From Candidatus Cacconaster merdequi (GTDB lineage Bacteria > Bacteroidota > Bacteroidia > Bacteroidales > UBA932), in NCBI GenBank assembly GCA_018064345.1, contig JAGHVK010000024.1, positions 1 to 36,441 of the forward strand: a stretch of DNA of 36,441 nt, given 5' to 3'. Positions 8,444-16,172 of the stretch are shown in pieces. The translations under genes and the position numbers were made by a program. Numbering within the stretch: position 1 is the first letter of the stretch; each line of letters opens with the position of its first letter. A model generated the notes under the pieces. That model was not told where the DNA came from. It made no database searches and saw only the letters and a program-made list of their open reading frames with translations.

Positions 8444-10488
8444 CAGATAAGCTTCACTCCGATTCTTACAAGTTCCTTAAGCACAGCCCTGTGCTTGTCC
8501 TCGTCCACATAGCCGAGGGCGTTTTCAAGAAGCAGTACCCTATGTCCTGCCTTAATCAGGTCGAAACAGGTTTCCCTTATGCAGAACTCAGTGGCTATTC
8601 CGCTGACGATTACATCTTCAGTGAGGGCATTGTTCAGTTCGAGCCCTTCACGGTCGTGACCTTCGAATCCGGAATACTGCTCTTTCTTCGGGTTGCAACC
8701 TTTGTAGAATTTGTTATCGCGTGAAGGCCTGTTGCTTTCGTTTTCTATGCGATAGAATTTTGCGTGGATGTCACCACCTCTTGTCTGCATCACGCAGTGT
8801 GTCGGCCAGATGCCACCGTTCTCCTTGAAAGAGCAATGGTTTTCAGGGTGATGGTCAAGCACATAGAGTACCTTTTGCTCCGGATGTGCGTTTATGTGCT
8901 CCACGCATTTTGTGACGGCCTGCTGAGCATTGTGGCAAGGCAGCGTCCCGTCTATGAAATCATACAGCATATCCACTACCACGTGGCAGTACACTTTCCT
9001 GCTCTCCGGTCTGGCCTGCTCATCCATAATGTTCATCTGGTGGACAAGACGGTTGATGATTTTCATTTTGAGGTCGTAAAGGTCATCCGATATATCCACC
9101 TTGTAGTAATGCGGATTGATGATTCTGGTCTGGGTTTCGTTGAGAGAAGCGATGTTGGAGAGGTAGTAGCCTCTTTTCTCTTCTATCGTCCTTAAGTCCT
9201 TTATTATCTTTCCGTTGTCGTATACAAGCTCTTGAAGAGGCTTGCTGGTGTAGCTTCCGGCCGGGAAGGTTGTGTACTTTGTCTCGTCGAGTTCGTCGGT
9301 TATGAAGAGTTCTCCAGCGTTCTCAATCGTCTTTGTGAAACTGTCGCCTCTGAGACAGGTTACATCCGCCTTGAACTTGCCTTCCTGGATGATCCTGTAT
9401 GTAACCTGAAATCCCGGGTTAATCAGTTTCGCCTTGTCTTCAGAGCGTTTGAGGACAGGTTCGTCATCTACTTGGACCAGTTTGTACACATTGCCGAAGC
9501 ACGGGTTATGCTTGCTGGTGGCTATTGCGTCTCCGACACCGTAGGAATCAATGCAGGTACCCTGTTTTTCGAGATCGGAAATGAGGTATTCGTCCAATGA
9601 ATTGGTAGCGAATATCTTACATTTTTTCATACCTGCTTCGTCCAGAATCTCGCGGCACTTGCGGGAAAGGTAACTCAGGTCGCCGCTGTCGAGACGGACA
9701 CCGTAACCAGGAGCGTAATCGTCGTCTATGCCGTTGGCTTTGAATGCTTTGATTGCATTCTTTATACCGCATTTCAAGGTATCGAAAGTGTCAATCAGCA
9801 GAATAAGACCCTCTCCCTCGTGGGACTTCAGATAAGTGTCGAAAGCCTTGTATTCTCCTTCGACTGAGCTTCCGAAGGATGTGGTGTAGCTATGGGCCAT
9901 CGTCCCGCTGGCATTGAAGCCGAATTCGATTCCGGTGAGAATGTTGGAGGAGTTGGCGCATCCACCAATGATAGCTGCCTTGGCTCCATATTCCGCAGCC
10001 CATGGTCCGTGTGCCCTCCTTGAACCGAACTCGCTGACAGGGTGTATTCCGGCTGCTCTGGTGACCCTGGACGCCTTCGTGGCGACTGCCATCTGATGAT
10101 TCATTATGCAGAGCAGGGGAGTCTCAAGGACCTGAGCTTCGATGATTGGTCCGACAACGGTGATGATCGGCTCTTTTGGAAAGGCTATTTCGCCCTCTTT
10201 CATAGCATATACCTTTCCGGTGAATTTCATGCCGGCGAGATATTCGCGGAATTCACGGTATGAATCACCCGGAAGGAATTTCTCGAAGAAGGAAATGTCT
10301 TCACTTCCAAGGCCTGCAATCATATCCAGGGCCTCATTCACGCCGCTTACCACAGCCCAGTTGTTGTCGTCAGGCGCTTTGCGGAAGAAGAGGTTGAATA
10401 CGGCAATCTTATCCTTCATTCCATTTTCATAGAATGACTTGCCCATCGTATATTGATATTTGTCAGAACAATACGAAATATTGAGCAT
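8443..10488 (-). CDS. Fused nicotinate phosphoribosyltransferase-nicotinamidase (PncB-PncA)
   Basis: The 681-residue protein joins two consecutive NAD-salvage steps. Residues 1 to about 485 are a nicotinate phosphoribosyltransferase, with ITVVGPIIEAQVLETP, EFGSRRAHG, the phospho-acceptor-type motif GTMAH (His199), VRLDSGDL and DSYGVGD. Residues about 497-681 are a nicotinamidase (isochorismatase fold). These carry the catalytic Asp510 (VVDMLYDF), metal ligands in LDHHPENH and WPTHC, Lys596 (FYKG) and nucleophile Cys636 (ATEFC). All key residues of the second domain are intact, so both activities are predicted: nicotinamide to nicotinate, then to nicotinate mononucleotide, in the cytosol. It is first in a minus-strand operon, 22 nt from a TATATTTG box. 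No stop or frameshift separates the domains. Confidence 0.92.
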   Translation of the reverse strand: MLNISYCSDKYQYTMGKSFYENGMKDKIAVFNLFFRKAPDDNNWAVVSGVNEALDMIAGLGSEDISFFEKFLPGDSYREFREYLAGMKFTGKVYAMKEGEIAFPKEPIITVVGPIIEAQVLETPLLCIMNHQMAVATKASRVTRAAGIHPVSEFGSRRAHGPWAAEYGAKAAIIGGCANSSNILTGIEFGFNASGTMAHSYTTSFGSSVEGEYKAFDTYLKSHEGEGLILLIDTFDTLKCGIKNAIKAFKANGIDDDYAPGYGVRLDSGDLSYLSRKCREILDEAGMKKCKIFATNSLDEYLISDLEKQGTCIDSYGVGDAIATSKHNPCFGNVYKLVQVDDEPVLKRSEDKAKLINPGFQVTYRIIQEGKFKADVTCLRGDSFTKTIENAGELFITDELDETKYTTFPAGSYTSKPLQELVYDNGKIIKDLRTIEEKRGYYLSNIASLNETQTRIINPHYYKVDISDDLYDLKMKIINRLVHQMNIMDEQARPESRKVYCHVVVDMLYDFIDGTLPCHNAQQAVTKCVEHINAHPEQKVLYVLDHHPENHCSFKENGGIWPTHCVMQTRGGDIHAKFYRIENESNRPSRDNKFYKGCNPKKEQYSGFEGHDREGLELNNALTEDVIVSGIATEFCIRETCFDLIKAGHRVLLLENALGYVDEDKHRAVLKELVRIGVKLI

Positions 10489-10510
10489 AGAAAACAGATT
10501 TTTAATCTTA

Positions 10511-10518
10511 CAAATATA
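10511..10518 (-). promoter_or_regulatory. Putative -7 box for the pncBA-porin-mltF-M23 operon
   Basis: Minus-strand TATATTTG matches TAnnTTTG and lies 22 nt before the start codon of the fusion gene. No good -33 TTTG is seen. It is back to back with the box at 10542 on the other strand. Confidence 0.55.
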
Positions 10519-10541
10519 GCATATATTATGGAATAATACCG

Positions 10542-10549
10542 TATATTTG
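10542..10549 (+). promoter_or_regulatory. Putative -7 box for the serine-hydrolase gene
   Basis: TATATTTG matches TAnnTTTG, about 70 nt before the ATG at 10619. It is divergent from the box at 10511-10518. No clear -33 element. Confidence 0.5.
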
Positions 10550-10618
10550 TAGTGATCTGTTCCTAAGTCAGCCCTGTCGGAATGCCTTTTCAGCAGGTCC
10601 TAACCTAAAATATGTATA

Positions 10619-11776
10619 ATGAAGAGATTACTGTTCATTCTGATTACTGTCGCCATGGTTGTTTCGTGTGCTGAGAAAGATGAATCGCTTGTAAAGCTTG
10701 ATGATCTGTTTTCCGGGTTGTTTCCGCAGGACGAGCCTGGAGCTGCTGTCCTTGTAATGAAAGGCGATGAGATTGTCTTTGACAAAGGTTATGGAATCGC
10801 TGATATCGATACCAAGGTTCCTATTGACGGAAACACTTTCTTCAATATCGCATCCGTTTCAAAGCAGTTCACCGCTACTGCAGTTCTACAACTGGTAGAA
10901 AAGGGTGAGCTTTCCCTTGATGATTGTGTGGCAAAGTACCATCCTGAGTTTGAAAGCGATATATGGAAGAAGGTCCGCATCGGGCAGCTTCTTTCACACT
11001 CTTCAGGCGTCCCGGATGCAAGGAGAGGCTATACCCGCGAGCAGAAGGTGGCCGGTGATGACAAACTGGCGATGGAATATATGATGACTCTCGATACTCT
11101 GAACTTCGAGCCGGGAACAGATTACGAATACATCAACCCTACATTCGTACTTTGCGGTGACATTGTCTCAAAGGTGAGTGGAATGCCGTTCACTGAATAT
11201 ATGAGGAAGAATGTGTTCACTCCCGCCGGCATGGAGAACACCCTGTACTTTGACCCTGAGATTGAACATTCGATTCCAAATATGGCTCACGGATATGAGT
11301 ACGAGGATGTTGCAGGTATGCCTGAGGAACATCCCGCATCACGGCAATCTTCCGACGAGCCAAAGAATTGGTATGAATACGATTATGGGGAGGAGACTTT
11401 CTTTGCTACCAAGCCGGATGGCGGAATATACACTTCTACGCATGAATTCGCAGAATGGGAGAAAGCCCTGCGCAGCAACAAAGTCATAAGCGAGGAGAGC
11501 CGGAATCTTGCACAGTCTCCTATTACTGACATTACAGGGAGTACCTTCAGCGATTACCAGAACAGAGAGAACACCTGGTACGGAATGGGATGGTTCGTCG
11601 AACCGAAAACGGACAATTCATCACTTGTTATATATCATACCGGTGACAATGGCGGCTTCAAGATTCTTGCTGCCCGTTATCCTGAGAGCAACGCTCTTCT
11701 TTTGATTTTTGCCAACCGTACTGACTGGGACCGTTACGAGGTGATGCAGCGGGCAGAGGAGATTCTAGGCTTCTAG
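10619..11776 (+). CDS. Beta-lactamase-fold serine hydrolase lipoprotein
   Basis: The 385-residue product starts with a lipoprotein signal (MVVSC, Cys17). It carries the three motifs of the class C beta-lactamase/DD-peptidase/esterase superfamily: SVSK (nucleophile Ser79, Lys82), YIN (in YEYINP) and HTG (in YHTGDNGG, in the KTG position). HTG is common in esterase- or peptidase-like members, so a hydrolase acting on peptidoglycan peptides or an ester is more likely than antibiotic resistance; the substrate cannot be read from the sequence. The last four bases overlap the end of the convergent XRE gene. Confidence 0.85.
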   Translation: MKRLLFILITVAMVVSCAEKDESLVKLDDLFSGLFPQDEPGAAVLVMKGDEIVFDKGYGIADIDTKVPIDGNTFFNIASVSKQFTATAVLQLVEKGELSLDDCVAKYHPEFESDIWKKVRIGQLLSHSSGVPDARRGYTREQKVAGDDKLAMEYMMTLDTLNFEPGTDYEYINPTFVLCGDIVSKVSGMPFTEYMRKNVFTPAGMENTLYFDPEIEHSIPNMAHGYEYEDVAGMPEEHPASRQSSDEPKNWYEYDYGEETFFATKPDGGIYTSTHEFAEWEKALRSNKVISEESRNLAQSPITDITGSTFSDYQNRENTWYGMGWFVEPKTDNSSLVIYHTGDNGGFKILAARYPESNALLLIFANRTDWDRYEVMQRAEEILGF

Positions 11777-12330
11777 CGATCCTCGTATGTACCGTCAGTG
11801 TAGTAGATGGTGATGCGTTCTATCCTCCTTTCCTTTTCGGAACGGAGTCCTTTGTCGGGTGATTCTGGATTCCGGATATCTGATGTCAGCTCAACCGGGG
11901 TTTCCTTTTTCTCTCCTACCATTTGCGATGGTTGAGATATCGGAATGGTTTCAATATGCATTGTTGTTTTGTTGTCAGAAGGCTGAATTTGCACATCAAC
12001 ACCCGAAATCCTTTCGATTTTTGCATTCTCAGAGGGTTCAGAAGCCTGTTTCATAGCCGTAATCTTCTCTTGTTCAGAGAATAATGATGGTTCAGAGTGT
12101 GAAGTGGACGGTTCTGATTTATCCTTGTAGGGTTTGCCTTTACCAAGAATCAACCATTCGTAATTCAATTCGGGGAAGGCAACCATCATTTTTTGAATAA
12201 AGTCGTAGCTGGGTTTGTTCCTACCAGAAAGAAGGTGGGAGATACCAGACCTTTGGATACCGAGAATCTCAGAAAACTTTGCAGGAGAGATGTTCTCCAT
12301 TGTCAAAAACTGTTGCAGACGGGTATTCAT
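11773..12330 (-). CDS. XRE-family helix-turn-helix transcriptional regulator
   Basis: The 185-residue protein has an N-terminal HTH of the Cro/C1 type (about 5-62): SPAKFSEILGI as first helix and RSGISHLLSGRNKPS as recognition helix, then YEWLILGKGKPY. A long polar linker (about 70-165) of low complexity follows. The tail RRIERITIYYTDGTYED resembles a conserved C-terminal motif of Bacteroidetes XRE regulators and may be an interaction peptide. Its predicted -7 box (12352-12359) is inside a perfect TTACA-N2-TGTAA palindrome, which suggests autorepression. The regulated genes are not known. It does not look like a phage CI repressor because no peptidase domain is present. Confidence 0.88.
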   Translation of the reverse strand: MNTRLQQFLTMENISPAKFSEILGIQRSGISHLLSGRNKPSYDFIQKMMVAFPELNYEWLILGKGKPYKDKSEPSTSHSEPSLFSEQEKITAMKQASEPSENAKIERISGVDVQIQPSDNKTTMHIETIPISQPSQMVGEKKETPVELTSDIRNPESPDKGLRSEKERRIERITIYYTDGTYEDR

Positions 12331-12348
12331 AGATGTAAACGTTTTATG

Positions 12349-12360
12349 TTACAAATGTAA
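12349..12360. promoter_or_regulatory. Operator site 1 (perfect palindrome) overlapping the XRE -7 box
   Basis: TTACAAATGTAA has perfect 5-bp arms around two bases. On the minus strand it contains TACATTTG, a TAnnTTTG promoter box placed 22 nt before the XRE start codon. A minus-strand TTTG (plus 12376-12379) lies 16 nt upstream. A protein bound here would block RNA polymerase. Confidence 0.65.
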
Positions 12361-12415
12361 TATATTTTTTGAATACAAATTATATTTTCAAAAGAAATTT
12401 TACATAAGTTAGCGA

Positions 12416-12427
12416 ATACATTTGTAA
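12416..12427. promoter_or_regulatory. Operator-like site 2
   Basis: ATACATTTGTAA differs from the palindrome TTACATTTGTAA at one outer base. It is 67 bp from site 1, start to start. Confidence 0.5.
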
Positions 12428-12437
12428 ATACTTGCTG

Positions 12438-12449
12438 TTACAAACGTAA
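12438..12449. promoter_or_regulatory. Operator-like site 3
   Basis: TTACAAACGTAA differs from the perfect palindrome by a single T to C change. It lies 22 bp from site 2, about two helical turns. Confidence 0.5.
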
Positions 12450-12733
12450 ATCATCTGTAATACAATAACCGAATTGAAGCTGTATATGAGATATTATATG
12501 GTATTTCACTGGATAATAGCAGCATATATAGTAATACTTTTCTTAATTATTTCATTATAGTCCTTATTTTGGCTGAATGTTACATACATTAACTTATCAA
12601 TAATACATATAAGTCGCGTAATTTACTGATTATTAGTATAGTTATAGATATTATCAAAATATAGGCAAATGTTCCACAGCACTATATTTATACATGTAAA
12701 CCTATTTTCTATAATGCCCCCTCGGTGGTATAG

Positions 12734-12745
12734 TTACAAATGTAA
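12734..12745. promoter_or_regulatory. Operator site 4 (perfect palindrome)
   Basis: TTACAAATGTAA is identical to site 1 and about 385 bp away from it, on the queA side of the gene-free region. Confidence 0.6.
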
Positions 12746-12759
12746 ATGTGTTACTATGT

Positions 12760-12771
12760 TTACTTTTGTAA
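12760..12771. promoter_or_regulatory. Operator-like site 5
   Basis: TTACTTTTGTAA departs from the palindrome at one base and lies 26 bp from site 4. A weaker copy (TTACAAATTTAT, 12808-12819) follows. Confidence 0.45.
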
Positions 12772-12828
12772 TATTACAAGTTTACAACAGTGAACGAAAT
12801 ATGTTGTTTACAAATTTATTAACACATC

Positions 12829-12860
12829 TTTCCGACAATCGATTCTATGATGTATATTTG
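12829..12860 (+). promoter_or_regulatory. Putative promoter for queA
   Basis: TATATTTG at 12853-12860 matches the -7 box, with TTTC at 12829-12832 about 20 nt upstream as a weak -33 element. The queA ATG is about 92 nt downstream. Confidence 0.55.
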
Positions 12861-12952
12861 TGTTATACGTGTGAATAATGCAATCTCAGAAGTGCTGTAA
12901 ATCATTGTGTGATGGTTCCCTCTCCCTTCTGTGATTGATGTGTAGTTTGAAT

Positions 12953-14200
12953 ATGAACAAGATACAAGACATCAGAATTGAAGATTATACGTATTGTCTT
13001 CCTGAGGAAAGGATAGCGAAATACCCTCTTGAAGAACGTGATGCTTCCAAATTGCTGGTATATACTGAATCTGACTGCTCTGCCTTACGAGAGCCACGGG
13101 AAAGACGTTTCGTAGACATTGCTTCATATCTTCCAGCGGATTCATTGATGGTTTTCAACAATACGAAGGTTGTCCCGGCAAGGCTCCTCTTCAGGAAAGA
13201 GACAGGTGCGATAATAGAGGTATTCTGCCTTGAACCCTGCTTTCCGGAGGATTATCAGATGAATTTTGCAACAACAGGCCGTTGCCGGTGGAAGGCGATA
13301 ATAGGCAATGCCAAGCGATGGAAAAGTGGAACTCTTTCTCTCTATGCGGGCGAAGGGAATCCTGAAGCAGACTTGTTGAGTGAGATGGATATGAAAGCGG
13401 AGCTGGTAAGCCGTGATCCGGAGTGTGTTGTGGAGTTTACCTGGAGTGGTGGATTCAGCTTTTCAAAGGTGATGGAGCATTGTGGAAGGATACCTATCCC
13501 CCCATATCTGAAGCGTGAGACGGAGGCTATCGATCTTGAGCGGTACCAGACTTATTATGCGAAGAACGAAGGTTCTGTGGCTGCTCCTACGGCTGGGTTG
13601 CATTTTACGCAAAAGGAGCTGGATGATATTGATTCAAAGGGGATTGTGAGGGCTAATCTGTGTCTTCACGTAGGTGCTGGTACATTCCTGCCTGTCAAGA
13701 GCGAGACCATAGGTGACCATACTATGCACAGCGAGCCTTTTTCTGTTTCCCGAGATTTTCTTTTGAAACTGCGCAGTTTTGCCGGAAAACCTGTAACAGC
13801 CGTTGGAACGACATCCACCAGATGCCTGGAGTCGCTGTATTTCCTCGGTGTGCATTGTATTGAGAAAGGGGAGCCTGGTCTTGTTGAGCAGTGGGAGCCT
13901 TACCGCGAAGAAGGATACTCCTATTCGTTGGCGGAATCGATTGATGCTCTGATCGGTTATCTTGACAGGAACGGTTCTGCGAGGTTGTATTCGCGCACCA
14001 GGATTATTATTGTTCCCGGATACAGGTTCAGGGTCATAAGCTATCTTGTGACAAATTTCCATCAGCCGCAAAGTACTCTGCTCCTTCTGATAAGCGCTCT
14101 CGTTGGAGATTCGTGGCGCAGGGTGTATGATTTCGCTCTTAAAAACGGGTTCAGATTTTTGAGTTACGGGGATTCTTCTCTGTTGCAGAAAACGGAATAG
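12953..14200 (+). CDS. queA: S-adenosylmethionine:tRNA ribosyltransferase-isomerase
   Basis: QueA transfers and rearranges the ribosyl moiety of SAM onto preQ1-modified tRNA, making epoxyqueuosine at the wobble position. From the ATG at 12953 the product is 415 residues. It contains the family landmarks: DYTYCLPEERIAKYPLEERDASKLL, MVFNNTKVVPARL, GRIPIPPYLKRE, YAKNEGSVAAPTAGLHFT, HVGAGTFLPVKSE and NFHQPQSTLLLLISAL. The frame is open for six codons further upstream (ATG 12935), but the start before NKIQDIRIEDY fits the family better. A new promoter-like element right after the stop suggests that downstream genes do not depend on queA transcription alone. Confidence 0.95.
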   Translation: MNKIQDIRIEDYTYCLPEERIAKYPLEERDASKLLVYTESDCSALREPRERRFVDIASYLPADSLMVFNNTKVVPARLLFRKETGAIIEVFCLEPCFPEDYQMNFATTGRCRWKAIIGNAKRWKSGTLSLYAGEGNPEADLLSEMDMKAELVSRDPECVVEFTWSGGFSFSKVMEHCGRIPIPPYLKRETEAIDLERYQTYYAKNEGSVAAPTAGLHFTQKELDDIDSKGIVRANLCLHVGAGTFLPVKSETIGDHTMHSEPFSVSRDFLLKLRSFAGKPVTAVGTTSTRCLESLYFLGVHCIEKGEPGLVEQWEPYREEGYSYSLAESIDALIGYLDRNGSARLYSRTRIIIVPGYRFRVISYLVTNFHQPQSTLLLLISALVGDSWRRVYDFALKNGFRFLSYGDSSLLQKTE

Positions 14201-14213
14201 TTGATTAACTTTG
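14183..14213 (+). promoter_or_regulatory. Putative promoter for the membrane protein gene and possibly the lysine cluster
   Basis: TAACTTTG (14206-14213) fits TAnnTTTG and TTG at 14183-14185 sits 20 nt upstream. It lies at the end of queA, 27 nt before the next ATG. No better promoter match was seen between here and atoD, so this may be the main promoter of the run of genes up to etfA. Confidence 0.55.
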
Positions 14214-14240
14214 TATAATTCATTGTAACATTTTTGTGTG

Positions 14241-15017
14241 ATGATAAGGAAATACCGTTGGATAGTGCTGATTATCACTTCTGTTCTTACTTTGATCCTT
14301 GCTGTCGGCGGCATTGGACGTTCTGCTTTCCATATTTTCATGCCACTTCTGTCGAAGGGAGCGGGAATGCTGGTGAATGCAATAACTTTCGCACTCTTTT
14401 GCCTTGTGCTTGTTTCGGGAATTCTGAAGGGCAGGACAACCATGGTTTCCGCCCTGCTCAAGGCAGCTATGATTGCTATATGGGTTCTCGTTGCGGCACT
14501 TCTTGGCAAGCTTGCATCCGCCTATCTTGATCCGAAGTATCCTGTGGCTGTTGTTGTAGGTGCATTATCCGTTGTAGCAGTGTTGTTTGGTGTTGTATAT
14601 TTCAAGCGCAGGAAGAAGTCGGTTGATGCTGCGTCGGCCAACTCGATAAGGAAAAGTGCTTCTGCCGCTGGTGCCAACAAGTATTCCTTTTCCGTGCTGT
14701 ATGGCTCATCGTTTGTTTTAATGATAGCTTCAATATTCTATTTTATAATTACTTACAACGGTGGTAACAATTTCTTTGTGATGATGCCTCTCGCTGCAAT
14801 GCTTGTTGGGGTGATTCTGTGGCGGGTTGCCCGGTGGAGGGGATTCCTGCTTATCGCATTCTGCTATGTGCTTGCTTGCGCGGTAGTCAATATCTATGGC
14901 TCTGTGGTTGCGTACGGATTCAGGGCGGTGGGTGCAGTATCTGCTTTCTCGCTGATGTATCTGTCGTTGCTTCTGCCGTTGGCGGACCTTTATTGCAGAA
15001 AGGTGGAGATTGATTGA
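14241..15017 (+). CDS. Polytopic membrane protein of unknown function
   Basis: The 258-residue protein has about eight predicted membrane segments (about 8-25, 43-62, 71-92, 101-121, 154-172, 179-196, 202-220 and 229-249). A basic, Ser/Ala-rich cytoplasmic loop (FKRRKKSVDAASANSIRKS) divides it into two halves of four. I recognise no transporter or enzyme motif. The frame opens with GTG at 14238, but the adjacent ATG at 14241 is the simpler start. It is followed by the acyltransferase gene with a 1-nt gap and may be its partner in the envelope; that is inferred from position only. Confidence 0.7.
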   Translation: MIRKYRWIVLIITSVLTLILAVGGIGRSAFHIFMPLLSKGAGMLVNAITFALFCLVLVSGILKGRTTMVSALLKAAMIAIWVLVAALLGKLASAYLDPKYPVAVVVGALSVVAVLFGVVYFKRRKKSVDAASANSIRKSASAAGANKYSFSVLYGSSFVLMIASIFYFIITYNGGNNFFVMMPLAAMLVGVILWRVARWRGFLLIAFCYVLACAVVNIYGSVVAYGFRAVGAVSAFSLMYLSLLLPLADLYCRKVEID

Positions 15018-15018
15018 G

Positions 15019-16158
15019 ATGTTTGATGATATCAGACCATATAATGATGCTGAGACTTCCGAGGCTCTGAAACGCGCATCCAACAATCCTTTGATGGAGC
15101 GCATATCTGCTTTTCTCTTTCCGGGAAAGGACCCGGATATTTTACGCAATACTTTGAATACAATTACGGGAGTTGATGATTTCCAGACCCGTGTGATGTA
15201 TCCGGCTGTACGCAGCATAATCAGCAAGACTACAAAAGGGCTTTCTTATGAAGGGCTGGAGCATTTCAAGAGCGGAAAATGCTTTCTGCTTCTTTCCAAC
15301 CACCGTGATATAGTCCTCGATCCTGCTTTCATTCAATACATACTGAAAGACAACAGATTGAGGCTTACTGACATTGCCATCGGCGACAATCTGATATCAG
15401 ACCCTTTCATCGAAGATTTGATGCGTTCAAACCGTATGGTAAAGGTTGTACGCAGTTGTAACCGCCGTGAGGTCTATTCTACTTCCAAGGTGTTGTCGGA
15501 TTACATAAGGACAAGAATACACAGTGATGATCCCGCTTCTGTCTGGATTGCTCACAGGAACGGACGCACGAAGAATGGAGATGACCGAACCGAGCAGGGG
15601 CTTCTGAAGATGCTCTCGATGAGTGGGAGCGAGGACTTTGTCGAAAATATGGAAGAACTCTGCATAATGCCGGTTTCCATTTCATACGAGATTGAGAGTT
15701 GTGCGGTAGAGAAGGCCTTCGAGACGTATGTCAAGAATATCGCCGGGAGTTATGTGAAGCGTCCGGGAGAGGATTTGAAAAGTATCATAACAGGGATTAT
15801 TCAGAATAAAGGCAGAGTGCATATATCTTTCTGTGAGCCGATAAGCCACAGTGAGTTGGAGTATTGCTCCAAGTTTGCAAACAATGAGCGCTTCCGTGCT
15901 TTGGCCCAGATTGTGGATGATAGGATCCTCGCAGGGTATAGAATCTGGCCATCGAACATTGTTGCCTCTGAGATATTGCTTGGAAAGGAACCGAGCAACA
16001 TCTACTCTGTGAACTCTTTCTCGGCCTACCTTGAAAAGCAGTTGCGCGACCTTCCGATGAATGTGAACAGGAATGAGGTGAGGGAACTGTTGCTTGCTAT
16101 ATATGCCACTCCTGCCATCAGGAAGTCAGAAATTGAAAAAGATAAGACAAACAATTAA
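15019..16158 (+). CDS. PlsC-type acyltransferase (glycerophosphate/lysophosphatidate acyltransferase family)
   Basis: The 379-residue protein has an acyltransferase core. LLSNHRDIVLDPAF is the NHxxxxD-like block (here with five residues between His and the last Asp), and AHRNGRTKNGDDRTEQG resembles the phosphate-binding FPEGTRS block, as in Bacteroidetes glycerol-acyltransferase proteins. A role in phospholipid or lipid-head acylation at the inner membrane is likely; the acceptor is not evident. The C-terminal 130 residues have no recognised domain. The start is the ATG at 15019, one base after the preceding stop (a TTG at 15010 would overlap it). atoD begins 14 nt downstream, so the gene is probably co-transcribed with the lysine cluster. 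Confidence 0.8.
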   Translation: MFDDIRPYNDAETSEALKRASNNPLMERISAFLFPGKDPDILRNTLNTITGVDDFQTRVMYPAVRSIISKTTKGLSYEGLEHFKSGKCFLLLSNHRDIVLDPAFIQYILKDNRLRLTDIAIGDNLISDPFIEDLMRSNRMVKVVRSCNRREVYSTSKVLSDYIRTRIHSDDPASVWIAHRNGRTKNGDDRTEQGLLKMLSMSGSEDFVENMEELCIMPVSISYEIESCAVEKAFETYVKNIAGSYVKRPGEDLKSIITGIIQNKGRVHISFCEPISHSELEYCSKFANNERFRALAQIVDDRILAGYRIWPSNIVASEILLGKEPSNIYSVNSFSAYLEKQLRDLPMNVNRNEVRELLLAIYATPAIRKSEIEKDKTNN

Positions 16159-16172
16159 CTATCTGTGATATT

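Larger units (their letters stand above)
12331..12952. other. 622-bp AT-rich gene-free regulatory region
   Basis: The stretch between the divergent XRE and queA genes contains no credible gene; a 69-codon plus-strand frame at 12669-12878 has no recognisable features. It holds at least five copies of the TTACA-N2-TGTAA palindrome in two clusters (12349-12449 and 12734-12771), the XRE promoter and a queA promoter. The central part (about 12460-12720) is simple AT-rich sequence where I see no clear structure beyond the palindromic TACATGTA (about 12692). Confidence 0.7.

Noticed and set aside
10619..11776. Antibiotic-resistance beta-lactamase
   Set aside because: SxxK, YxN and HTG motifs are shared with esterases and DD-peptidases; nothing in the sequence points to antibiotic hydrolysis and the context is not that of a resistance element.
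12669..12878. 69-codon plus-strand frame in the AT-rich intergenic region
   Set aside because: It has no homology cue, it spans operator-like palindromes and the queA promoter, and its composition is that of AT-rich non-coding DNA.
13634..14509. 291-codon minus-strand open frame opposite queA and the membrane protein gene
   Set aside because: The peptide has no family resemblance or domain, and two well-supported plus-strand genes cover the same bases; it is a shadow frame.
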